Assembly (NCBI RefSeq): GCF_001552215.1
Contig: NZ_BCQT01000010.1
Coordinates: 558,001-622,000, forward strand
Source: Actinomadura macra NBRC 14102
GTDB lineage: Bacteria > Actinomycetota > Actinomycetes > Streptosporangiales > Streptosporangiaceae
DNA length: 64,000 nucleotides
Reading direction: 5' to 3'
Positions within the stretch are counted from its first letter, which is position 1. Each line of letters begins with the position of its first letter. The notes under the pieces were generated by a model, which saw only the letters and a list, made by a program, of their open reading frames with translations, searched no databases and was not told the origin of the DNA. The translations under genes and the position numbers were made by a program. Below, piece by piece: positions 8,474 to 15,838 of the stretch.

Positions 8474-9586
8474 GTGGACCTCGGGCAGCGGCGCTGGCCG
8501 CCCGAACCCGATGAGGGGGAGCTGAAGCTCCTCACCGAGGTGGCGCGGTCCCGCCTCTGGACGGACGGCCCCTGGACCGCCGAGGTCGAACGCCGTATGG
8601 AGCGGCTGACGGGCGCACCGCACGCGGTGGCGTTCAACAGCTGCACCTCGGCACTGCACGCGGCACTGCACGCGATGGGCTGCGTCCGCGGCACCCGCGT
8701 GGCGGTCCCCGCGCTGACGTTCGCGGGGACCGCCACGGGCGCCGCGCACATCGGCGCGGACCTGGTGTTCGCCGACGTGCGCCCCGACACCCTCACGCTC
8801 GGGACGGACGTCCCCGACACCGAACTCGTGCTCGCCGTCGATCTGCACGGCGTCCCGCACGAGCTGGACCGAACGCGCGTGGCGGGCCGTCCCGTGCTGA
8901 CCGACGCCTGCCAGTCGATCGGCAGCACGCTGGACGGCCGGCACGTCGGCGCGACCGGCACGCACGCCTGGTCGTTCTCGTCCGCCAAGCTCATCGCCGC
9001 GCCCGACGGCGGCGCCGTCACCACCGACGACGCCGGCATCGCGGGGCGGCTCCGGGAACTGCGCGACTACGGCGTCCCGGCCGGGGAGTCGCGCTCGAAC
9101 GGCGCCGTGGTGTGGGCGGGCGGGCACAACTGGCGGCCCACCGAACTGACCATGGCCATGGTCGCGCACCGGCTTGAGCGCCTGGACCGGTGGGCGGCGC
9201 GTGCCCGGCAGGTCGCCGCACGCGTCCACCGATCCCTGGACCGGGCGGGCCTGTGGCGGCAGTCGGCCGGCGGGGCGGCCCGTCCCGCCTGGCACAAGAT
9301 CCGTTTCGGGGCCCCCGGATGGGACCGCGGACGGACCGACGAGATCGAGCGGTCCCTGAACGAGGCCGGGATACCGACGCACCGCTGGGGGCTGGTGCCG
9401 CTGCACCGCCACCCGGCCTTCGGCGGCGGCCCGGACAAGGTGACCGGCAGCGGGGGCCTGCCGGTGACGGAGGCCGTGGCCGCGGGAACCGTGTGCCTCG
9501 GCACGGAGGCCGCTCCCCCGATGACCTGGAACGACGATGAGGTAGCGCAGGTCTGCCGCATCCTGGAAACGATGGCGGGAAGCTGA
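8474..9586 (+). CDS. DegT/DnrJ/EryC1 family PLP-dependent aminotransferase
   Basis: 370 aa with a GTG start. Fold-type I sugar-aminotransferase features: FNSCTSALHAALHAMG (57-69), the PLP-phosphate and pyridine region VLTDACQSIG (141-150, with D144) and the Schiff-base lysine K172 in AWSFSSAKLI. Family members aminate keto-sugars, keto-cyclitols or scyllo-inosose. The next gene, 2 bp downstream, is an inositol-phosphate synthase, so amination of an oxidised inositol is the natural inference. The dehydrogenase needed to make the ketone is not in the window. A sugar or keto-acid substrate is possible. Confidence 0.88.
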   Translation: MDLGQRRWPPEPDEGELKLLTEVARSRLWTDGPWTAEVERRMERLTGAPHAVAFNSCTSALHAALHAMGCVRGTRVAVPALTFAGTATGAAHIGADLVFADVRPDTLTLGTDVPDTELVLAVDLHGVPHELDRTRVAGRPVLTDACQSIGSTLDGRHVGATGTHAWSFSSAKLIAAPDGGAVTTDDAGIAGRLRELRDYGVPAGESRSNGAVVWAGGHNWRPTELTMAMVAHRLERLDRWAARARQVAARVHRSLDRAGLWRQSAGGAARPAWHKIRFGAPGWDRGRTDEIERSLNEAGIPTHRWGLVPLHRHPAFGGGPDKVTGSGGLPVTEAVAAGTVCLGTEAAPPMTWNDDEVAQVCRILETMAGS

Positions 9587-9588
9587 AC

Positions 9589-10725
9589 ATGGATACTCCA
9601 CTCGTTCGAGTCGGCATCATCGGCGTGGGGAACTGTGCCCGCGCCCTGCTGGAGGGGACGGCCTACTACCGTTCCTCGCCCGACCTCACGGCCGGGCTGA
9701 TGTTCCCCCAGGTCGGCCCGTACGGCGCCGGGGCGCTGGAGCCCGTCGCCGCCTGGGACGTCGACGTCGAGAAGGTCGGCAAGGACCTGTGGTCCGCGCG
9801 GGCCGCGGGGCAGAACCTCGACATCGGCATCCCGCAGGGCGACCTGCTCCCGCTCGGCGCGGACGTGCGGGTGCAGCGGGCCCCGACGCTCGACGGCGCC
9901 GGGTTCCGGTACCGGGAGCGGATCACGCTGGCCGCCGACCAGCCCGGCACCGGCGACGACCGCGAGACGATCATCGAGCAGATCCGGGCCGCGCGGGTCG
10001 ACGTCCTGCTGAACTACCTCCCGGTGGGCTCGCAGGACGCCACCGAGTGGTGGGCGGACGTCGCGCTCGCGGCGGGCGTCGGGTTCGTCAACAACGTGCC
10101 GGTCTTCATCGCCCGCAAGGACCGCTGGCGCAAGGCGTTCCGCGAGGCGGGCCTGCCGCTCATCGGCGACGACATCAAGTCCCAGCTCGGCGCGACGTAC
10201 CTGCACCGCACGCTGGTCCGGGCGTTCTCCGACCGGGGCATCAGCCTGGAGCGGACGTACCAGCTGAACGTCGGCGGCAACATGGACTTCTACAACATGC
10301 TGGAGCAGGAGCGGCTGGCCTCCAAGCGGCAGTCGAAGACCTCCGCGGTCACCGACGCCTACGACGGCGACCTCGCGGGCGACAACGTCCACATCGGGCC
10401 GTCGGACTTCGTCCCCTTCCTCGGCGACACCAAGAAGGCGTTCATCCGCTGCGAGGGGCGCGGCTTCGGCGGCGCGCCGATCGAGATGGAGATCCAGCTC
10501 ACCGTCCCGGACTCGCCGAACTCGGCGGGCGTCGTCATCGACGCCGCCCGGATCGCCAAGCTCGCGATGGACCGCGGTGACACCGCCGTGGACGAGTGGG
10601 TGTCGGCGTGGCTGTTCAAGGCGCCGCCGCACGCGGTCGCACAAGAGTCGGACCAGATCGCGCGGGAGCGGCTCGTCCGGTGGACCGCCGGCGAGCACTC
10701 CGCCGGGCACCCCGGCGGGCGCTGA
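9589..10725 (+). CDS. ino1: Inositol-3-phosphate synthase (Ino1 family)
   Basis: 378 aa, close to the usual bacterial length. RVGIIGVGNCARALLEG is the NAD-binding start, and NYLPVGSQDATEWWADVAL, IGDDIKSQLGATYLHRTL and NVGGNMDFYNM are hallmark segments of actinobacterial myo-inositol-1-phosphate synthases. The enzyme isomerises glucose 6-phosphate to inositol phosphate using NAD internally. Actinomycetes usually have one housekeeping copy for phosphatidylinositol and mycothiol. This one lies in a biosynthetic operon between a DegT aminotransferase and a PKS acyltransferase, so it is probably a dedicated paralogue supplying a cyclitol building block, as in hygromycin A. Confidence 0.92.
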   Translation: MDTPLVRVGIIGVGNCARALLEGTAYYRSSPDLTAGLMFPQVGPYGAGALEPVAAWDVDVEKVGKDLWSARAAGQNLDIGIPQGDLLPLGADVRVQRAPTLDGAGFRYRERITLAADQPGTGDDRETIIEQIRAARVDVLLNYLPVGSQDATEWWADVALAAGVGFVNNVPVFIARKDRWRKAFREAGLPLIGDDIKSQLGATYLHRTLVRAFSDRGISLERTYQLNVGGNMDFYNMLEQERLASKRQSKTSAVTDAYDGDLAGDNVHIGPSDFVPFLGDTKKAFIRCEGRGFGGAPIEMEIQLTVPDSPNSAGVVIDAARIAKLAMDRGDTAVDEWVSAWLFKAPPHAVAQESDQIARERLVRWTAGEHSAGHPGGR

Positions 10726-10730
10726 CGCCG

Positions 10731-11825
10731 ATGGACACCGCGGTCAGGATCACCGATCGGGTGGACGGGCCGGCGCGGCTGGTGTTCGTCCTGCCGGGTC
10801 AGGGCGCGCAGTGGGTGGGCATGGGGCGGGGCCTGCTGAAGGCCAGCCCTGTGTTCGCCGAGGCGCTGGACGCGTGCTCCGCCGCCGTCGAGGCGGAGCT
10901 CGGCTGGTCGCCGCGCCGCCGGCTGGAAGACGATGCCCCGCTGTCGGCCGTGGCGGAGATCCAGCCGACGCTGTGGGCGTTCCAGGTGGCGCTGGCGTCG
11001 GTCTGGCTCGACTGGGGGATCGAACCGGACCTCGTCATCGGGCACAGCATGGGGGAGATCGCGGCGGCGACCGTCGCGGGCGCGCTGGACCTCCCGGACG
11101 CCGCGGCGGTGGTCTGCCGCCGCGGCGTGCTGCTCGCCGAACTGGGCGCCGTCGGCGCCATGTGGGCGGTGGGGCTCGGCGAGAAGGAGGCCGAGGAGGC
11201 GATCGGCGAGGACGCCGGGCTGGTGTGCGCCGGGGTCCTCAACAGCGACCGGTTCACCGTGCTGTCGGGGGACCCGGACGCGATCGAGCGGATCGTGGAG
11301 CCGCTGCGCGAGCGCGGCGTGTTCTCCCGCCGGGTCGCGGTCGGCTACGCCTCGCACGGCCCGCAGGTCGAGCCGATCCGCGCGGACCTGCACGACGCGC
11401 TCGCCGGGGTACGGTCCCGCGCGCCGCGGATCCCGCTGCACTCCACGGTGTGGGACCGTCCGGTCGACGGCGCGGAGCTGGACGGCGGCTACTGGATGGA
11501 GAACGTGCGGCGCCCGGTGCGCTTCGCTTCCGCCGTCCGGGCCGCGCTGTCGGGCGGCGGGCCGGTCCTGTTCGTCGAGATCAGTCCGCATCCGCTGCTG
11601 GTCTCCGCGGTCACCGACGCGATCAGCGCCACGGGGGCCGCGGCGGCGGCCGTGGCGTCGCTGGTACGCCGGCAGCCGGAACCGGACACGCTGATGGCCG
11701 CCCTCGGCGCCGTCTACACCGCGGGACACGACCCGGACTGGTCCCGTGTCCGGACGGCCGGGCTGCCCGTGCCCCTGCCCGCCCAGCCGTGGCAGCGCCG
11801 TCAGCTCTGGGTCGAACCCGCCTGA
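10731..11825 (+). CDS. Free-standing acyltransferase (type I PKS AT-like), methylmalonyl-type motif
   Basis: 364 aa, ATG 5 bp after the Ino1 stop. An AT domain without other PKS domains: GQGAQWVGMGRG (23-34), active-site Ser106 in IGHSMGEIA, and YASH at 206-209 with catalytic His209. YASH at this site is the known fingerprint of methylmalonyl-CoA specificity, where malonyl ATs have HAFH. The flanking VAVG context is slightly atypical, so specificity is a prediction. The protein ends in the linker-like PAQPWQRRQLW typical of AT C-termini. It should act in trans on the ACP at 8201-8470 and compensates for the degenerate AT in the KS protein at 18138-20393. Confidence 0.88.
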   Translation: MDTAVRITDRVDGPARLVFVLPGQGAQWVGMGRGLLKASPVFAEALDACSAAVEAELGWSPRRRLEDDAPLSAVAEIQPTLWAFQVALASVWLDWGIEPDLVIGHSMGEIAAATVAGALDLPDAAAVVCRRGVLLAELGAVGAMWAVGLGEKEAEEAIGEDAGLVCAGVLNSDRFTVLSGDPDAIERIVEPLRERGVFSRRVAVGYASHGPQVEPIRADLHDALAGVRSRAPRIPLHSTVWDRPVDGAELDGGYWMENVRRPVRFASAVRAALSGGGPVLFVEISPHPLLVSAVTDAISATGAAAAAVASLVRRQPEPDTLMAALGAVYTAGHDPDWSRVRTAGLPVPLPAQPWQRRQLWVEPA

Positions 11826-11849
11826 CACGGGTCGCACCGTCAGAAACCA

Positions 11850-11887
11850 GTGGCCCCCGGTCTCCTCCTTCGGAGACCGGGGGCCAC
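11850..11887. terminator. Bidirectional hairpin terminator between convergent genes
   Basis: Perfect 16-bp stem (GTGGCCCCCGGTCTCC at 11850-11865, its complement at 11872-11887) with a 6-nt loop TCCTTC. It lies between the AT stop (11825, plus) and the MIO-enzyme stop (11904, minus). There is no U-tract, as is common in high-GC actinomycetes. Confidence 0.9.
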
Positions 11888-11903
11888 GAGCGTTCCCGCT
11901 CAC

Positions 11904-13556
11904 TCAGCCGATGGACGATGCCTCCTCGGCGCGGACGGCACGGCGCAGCTCGCTCGACTGCACGGCCTCCGCCACCCGCTGGATGTCGTCCTGGAGGGGG
12001 CGGTCGCCGTCCAGGAACGGGGTCATCTTGCGGACCAGGGTGTGCGCGGCGGCGGTGGCCGGGCTCAGGTGCTCCAGCCCGCGCAGGTCCGCCGCCTGGC
12101 AGAGCGCGATCAGGTGAATCGCCGTCACCTCCCGGGTCAGTTGCACGATGGAGCGGGCGTCGCGGGCGGCGATCGTGCCCATGCTGACCTTGTCCTGGTT
12201 GTGCGCCTCGGTGGAGCGCGAGAACGACGTCGCCGGGGTCGTCCACCGCAGCGCCTCGGCCACCAGCGACGACGCGCTGATCTGCATCCCCTTGAAACCG
12301 TGGTGCAGGCCGGCGTCCCAGCTCCCGGCCTCGTAGCGCGGGATCAGGTTGGGTGTCAGCCCGTTGTTGAACTTCTCGTCGACGACGAGTTCGAGCTGCC
12401 GGTCGAGCAGGTCCGCGACGCTCGCCGCCGCGATCTTCAGCGAGTCCATGACCTGGCCGACGTGCCCGCCGTAGAAGTTCCCGCCGTTCAGGACGCGGCC
12501 GTCCGGGTGGAACAGCGGGTTGTCGTTGGAGGAGTTGACCTCGATCTCCAGCATCCGCTCTGCCCACTGCACGGTGTCGCGCAGCGCACCGATGACGTGC
12601 GGCGCGCAGCGGATGGAGTAGCGGTCCTGGATGGGGCGTTCCAGCCGGCGGTAGCCCTCGCCCGCCCAGTCGTCGCCCGCCGGGTCGCGGTCGGCGTCCG
12701 GCAGGCCGCCCGGCTGCGCGGCGGCCAGCAGCTCGCGGATGTTCCGCGCGCTGGTGATCACCCCTTCGTGCGGCTTCTGCTGGAAGAGGAAGTCGTCGAA
12801 GTGCCCCGGATTGCCGAGCAGCACCTGGCTGGCCATCGCCGTGCACAGCTCCGCCGCGTACGCCAGCTCGGTGGCGTCGTGCAGGGCGAGGACGGCGAAC
12901 GCGGCCATGAAGGACGTGCCGTTGACCAGGGCCAGGCCCTCCTTGGACGCCAGCACCACCGGGGTCAGCCCGGCGGAGGCCAGCGCGGCGGCGGCCGGCC
13001 GGCGCTCACCGGCGTGCAGCACGTCACCGTCACCGAGCAGCATCCTGGCCACGTAGCTGAGCGGGACGAGGTCGCCGCTCGCACCGACCGAGCCCCGCTC
13101 GGGAATGATCGGCAGGATGTCGTGGTCGAGGCAGTCCAGCAGCAGGTCGACGACCTCCGGCCTGATCGCGGAGTAGCCGCGGGCCAGGCAGTTCGCGCGG
13201 ATCAGCAGGGTCGCGCGGGTGACGTCGCGCGCCGCCGCCTCCCCCGTCCCGCAGTTGAGGAAGCGCAGCAGGTTCTCCTGGAGCGCGGCACCCTTGTCGC
13301 CGTGGACCTGCCGGGTGTTGCTGTCACCGAAACCGGCCGTGACCCCGTAGATCGGCACGCCCGCCGCGATGAGGTCGTCCTTGGCCGTGGCGGTGGTGCG
13401 CATCCGCCGGACGGCGTCGTCGGCGAGGCCCGTCCGCGGCGGGTGCGGGCCCCGCGCGACCGCGACCGTCTCGGGCAGGGTCAGCCGGTGGCCGTCGAGC
13501 GCTAGCGGGGATGGTTCGGTCCGTTCTGGATACGGCGCGGGGAACGTGTCCGCCAT
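11904..13556 (-). CDS. MIO-dependent aromatic ammonia-lyase/aminomutase, phenylalanine-type
   Basis: 550 aa from ATG 13556 (MADTFPAP), with GGGG 8 bp upstream. A longer in-frame start was rejected. The MIO cofactor triad is Ala159-Ser160-Gly161 in GSVGASGDLVPLS, and the catalytic Tyr is Tyr70 in IYGVTAGFG. The selectivity-switch pair reads Phe99-Leu100 (LLRFLNCG), the combination associated with phenylalanine; tyrosine enzymes have HL and histidine enzymes SH. It should turn L-Phe into cinnamate or, if it recycles ammonia, beta-phenylalanine. Bacterial enzymes of this clade do both (EncP, AdmH, HitA), so lyase versus mutase cannot be decided. Next to a CoA-ligase gene, starter-unit supply is the likely role. 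Confidence 0.9.
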   Translation of the reverse strand: MADTFPAPYPERTEPSPLALDGHRLTLPETVAVARGPHPPRTGLADDAVRRMRTTATAKDDLIAAGVPIYGVTAGFGDSNTRQVHGDKGAALQENLLRFLNCGTGEAAARDVTRATLLIRANCLARGYSAIRPEVVDLLLDCLDHDILPIIPERGSVGASGDLVPLSYVARMLLGDGDVLHAGERRPAAAALASAGLTPVVLASKEGLALVNGTSFMAAFAVLALHDATELAYAAELCTAMASQVLLGNPGHFDDFLFQQKPHEGVITSARNIRELLAAAQPGGLPDADRDPAGDDWAGEGYRRLERPIQDRYSIRCAPHVIGALRDTVQWAERMLEIEVNSSNDNPLFHPDGRVLNGGNFYGGHVGQVMDSLKIAAASVADLLDRQLELVVDEKFNNGLTPNLIPRYEAGSWDAGLHHGFKGMQISASSLVAEALRWTTPATSFSRSTEAHNQDKVSMGTIAARDARSIVQLTREVTAIHLIALCQAADLRGLEHLSPATAAAHTLVRKMTPFLDGDRPLQDDIQRVAEAVQSSELRRAVRAEEASSIG

Positions 13557-13624
13557 GTGCAAACCCCATTCTCGAAGCGTCAGCGGTACCGGCAATCTGA
13601 TCAGCGGGCCCGCCGGCGGAAAAT

Positions 13625-13670
13625 CCCTGAGCCGCCGCGCTCACGCGCTGCCTGGATGGGCATGCCCGGC
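13625..13670 (-). promoter_or_regulatory. 46-bp conserved upstream element, copy 2 (MIO gene)
   Basis: On the minus strand it reads GCCGGGCATGCCCATCCAGG onward to GGCTCAGGG, matching copy 1 (8084-8129) at 41 of 46 positions. It ends 68 bp upstream of the MIO-enzyme start, almost the same distance and orientation as copy 1 relative to the ACP gene. Confidence 0.6.
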
Positions 13671-13687
13671 TCAACCGCTGGTCGCCC

Positions 13688-13728
13688 GGCTGATCGGCGG
13701 CTGATCAGGGTCCGGTGAAGGGCTGATG
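13688..13728 (-). promoter_or_regulatory. Direct repeats of GGCTGAT(C/G) with 11-bp periodicity; candidate SARP site
   Basis: GGCTGATC at 13688-13695 and 13699-13706, and GGCTGATG at 13721-13728: spacings of 11 and 22 bp, one and two helical turns. Direct repeats of 7-8 bp at 11-bp spacing are the known operator architecture of SARP activators, one of which is encoded at 22632-25688. The site lies 132-172 bp upstream of the MIO-enzyme start and overlaps no coding region; the CoA-ligase stop is at 13738. Confidence 0.4.
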
Positions 13729-13737
13729 ACGGGTCGG

Positions 13738-15564
13738 TCAGTCGGCATGGTCGGCGGGCAGGATCACCTCCGCCGGGGCCGGGGCGCGGTAGAGCAGCTC
13801 GACCTGGGCGGCGCGGTTGCGCAGCACCTGGAGCTGGCTCACCGCCCCCTTGTCGGTCAGCTCGCCCGCGTCGCGGTCCGGCGGCTCGGCGAGCAGCAGC
13901 AGCCGGTCGACCCGGCGGGACGTCCGCCGCCCGGCGTTGAACCGCGCCAGCGTCTCGGCCAGGACGCGGCGCAGCGCCGCCGGGTCGCCGGCGCCCCGCG
14001 CCCAGGCCAGCGCCCCGACCTGCGCCCGCCCCGACCCGGTGATGACGGCCTCGGTCAGCTCGTCGGTCGCCGCGAGCAGCGCCGCGCGCAGCGCGCCCAC
14101 CCGCACCCACGTCCCGTTCGCGAGTTTGAAGTCCTCGGTGAGGCGCCCTTCGAACAGCAGCCCGCGGCCGGGGTCGGCGGCGTCGACCGGCAACCCGGCG
14201 TCGCCCGTCCGGTAGAAGCCCTCCTCGTCGAACGCCTCGGCGGTGCGGACGGGGTCGTCCAGGTAGCCGGGCATCACCGTCGGGCCCGCGGCCCGCATCT
14301 CCAGCCGCCCGTCCACCGGCGCGAGCTTGAGCGTGATCCCGGGCAGCGGGACCCCGATCGCGCCGGGCAGGTCGGTGTCCAGATGCGCGGAGGTGACCGC
14401 GGACGCCGTCTCGGTCATGCCCCACGAGGAGCTGAAGCGGACCTCCCCCGTACGGAACCGGCTCGCCAGCCGCAGCATCCGCACCCGCAGCGCCTCCGGC
14501 AGCGGCGCGCCCGCGCTGAACAGCAGCCCGAGCCGGGAGAAGAAGCACTTGGCGAGCACCGAGTCGCGCTCCAGCTCGTCGGCGAGCAGCGCGAAGCCCG
14601 CCGGGACGTTGAAGTACACGTTCGGGGAGACGTCGGTGAGATTGCGCAGGCTGCGCGGGAACAGCGCCGGCGTCGGGCCGCCGCCGTCGATGTACAGGGT
14701 CCCGCCGTTGGTCAGCACCATGTGCAGGTTGTGGTTGCCGCCGAAGGTGTGGCTCCACGGCAGCCAGTCGACGAGCGTGAGCGGGGTCGTCGCGAGGAAC
14801 GGCCACACCTGGCGCATCATCTGCTGCACCGCGCACAGCATCCGGTGCGTGTTCGGGACCGCCTTCGGGCGCCCGGTGGAGCCGCTGGTGAAGAAGATCC
14901 GGGCGACCGAGTCCGGGGTGAGCGCGGCGCCGGCCGCGCGGAGGCGCTCGCCCGGCTCGGTGGACAGGAGCGTGTCGAGGATCAGGTCCCCGCCGTCCCG
15001 CCGCCCCTTGCCGACGATCGTGACCGGCACCGCGTCGGCGAGAGCGGCGAGGGCCGCGCCGTACTCGCGTCCGTCCTCGGCGTAGACCGCGCCGGGACGG
15101 GCGATGCCGGCGACCGTCCGCAGCCGCTCGGGCCCGCCGCTCAGCGAGTACGCGGTGCCGAGCGACACCACGGGGATCCCGGCCACGTATCCGGCGAGCG
15201 TGAGCTGGAGGTGCCGCAGCGAGTTCCCCGACAGCACGAGCAGCGGGCGGTCCGGGCCCAGCCCGAGGCGGAGCAGGGCCTCCCCCAGTGCTTCGGCCGA
15301 CGCTAGCGCGTCCGCGTAGGTCAGCCTCTCCCACGCGCCGCACCACCGCTCGGCGGCCAGCACCGCGCCGGGCCGCTCCGCCGCCCACCGGCGGAGCGGC
15401 CGCGCCAGATCGGCGTCATAGGGCTCCAGCGGGACGCGCGACGACAGCAGCACGCTGCCGTCCGGGCGGTGCCGGGCCTCGATTTCCGGTTCCGCGAATA
15501 TGCGTTCCGAATTCACCGGTTTCGTTCTCACATTAATCGCCTCGTTCCAAACTGAGAAAGGCAT
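13738..15564 (-). CDS. Feruloyl/4-coumaroyl-CoA synthetase-like AMP-dependent ligase
   Basis: 608 aa from ATG 15564. An internal GTG at 15531 (MRTKPVNSERIF) is also possible because neither has a strong ribosome site. ANL superfamily with the A3 loop FFTSGSTGRPKAVP (about residues 225-238), FSSSWGMTETAS and a C-terminal MPGYLDD...GDAGLPVD block. The N-terminal layout (FAEPEIEARHRPDGSVLL, then DADLARPLRRWAAERPGAVLAAER) is that of feruloyl-CoA synthases rather than NRPS A domains. It activates an aromatic acid as AMP-ester and thioester. Next to a Phe-type MIO enzyme, cinnamate or a hydroxylated derivative is the expected acid. The acceptor may be CoA or the ACP. Confidence 0.82.
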   Translation of the reverse strand: MPFSVWNEAINVRTKPVNSERIFAEPEIEARHRPDGSVLLSSRVPLEPYDADLARPLRRWAAERPGAVLAAERWCGAWERLTYADALASAEALGEALLRLGLGPDRPLLVLSGNSLRHLQLTLAGYVAGIPVVSLGTAYSLSGGPERLRTVAGIARPGAVYAEDGREYGAALAALADAVPVTIVGKGRRDGGDLILDTLLSTEPGERLRAAGAALTPDSVARIFFTSGSTGRPKAVPNTHRMLCAVQQMMRQVWPFLATTPLTLVDWLPWSHTFGGNHNLHMVLTNGGTLYIDGGGPTPALFPRSLRNLTDVSPNVYFNVPAGFALLADELERDSVLAKCFFSRLGLLFSAGAPLPEALRVRMLRLASRFRTGEVRFSSSWGMTETASAVTSAHLDTDLPGAIGVPLPGITLKLAPVDGRLEMRAAGPTVMPGYLDDPVRTAEAFDEEGFYRTGDAGLPVDAADPGRGLLFEGRLTEDFKLANGTWVRVGALRAALLAATDELTEAVITGSGRAQVGALAWARGAGDPAALRRVLAETLARFNAGRRTSRRVDRLLLLAEPPDRDAGELTDKGAVSQLQVLRNRAAQVELLYRAPAPAEVILPADHAD

Positions 15565-15674
15565 CGCCGCACGACTTACCCAGAACCCTAGACGCGAGCC
15601 TGCCCGGCGGGAAAGGAGAGAGTGCGGCGACCTGATCGCCGAGTGACGGCGTCGTTACAGGTCAAGCCGCTGGT

Positions 15675-15728
15675 CATGCCAATTCGGGCATGGCCATGAG
15701 AACAGCACGTTAGGGCGTGCTAACGCCC
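15675..15728. promoter_or_regulatory. Two adjacent inverted repeats in the divergent ligase/KS promoter region
   Basis: CATGCC-AATTCG-GGCATG (15675-15692) and GGGCGT-GCTA-ACGCCC (15713-15728) lie in the 274-bp gap between the CoA-ligase start (15564, minus) and the KS start (15839, plus). The first shares the GGGCATG core with the 46-bp element. The rest of the gap is relatively AT-rich around 15740-15785 with no recognisable gene. Candidate operators controlling both divergent operons. Confidence 0.35.
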
Positions 15729-15838
15729 CTTGGCCGGCCGCGCTTAATTCGCGATGCTCGTTTTCTCTCCGCCGAATTCGTCGAGAGGGACAGCGATGCA
15801 CGGACCAGCGCTCACCAACGGCTCGGGAAGGTGTTCCG

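Noticed and set aside
11904..13556. Histidine ammonia-lyase (hutH)
   Set aside because: The selectivity pair is Phe-Leu rather than Ser-His, and the gene is next to a CoA ligase instead of hut genes.
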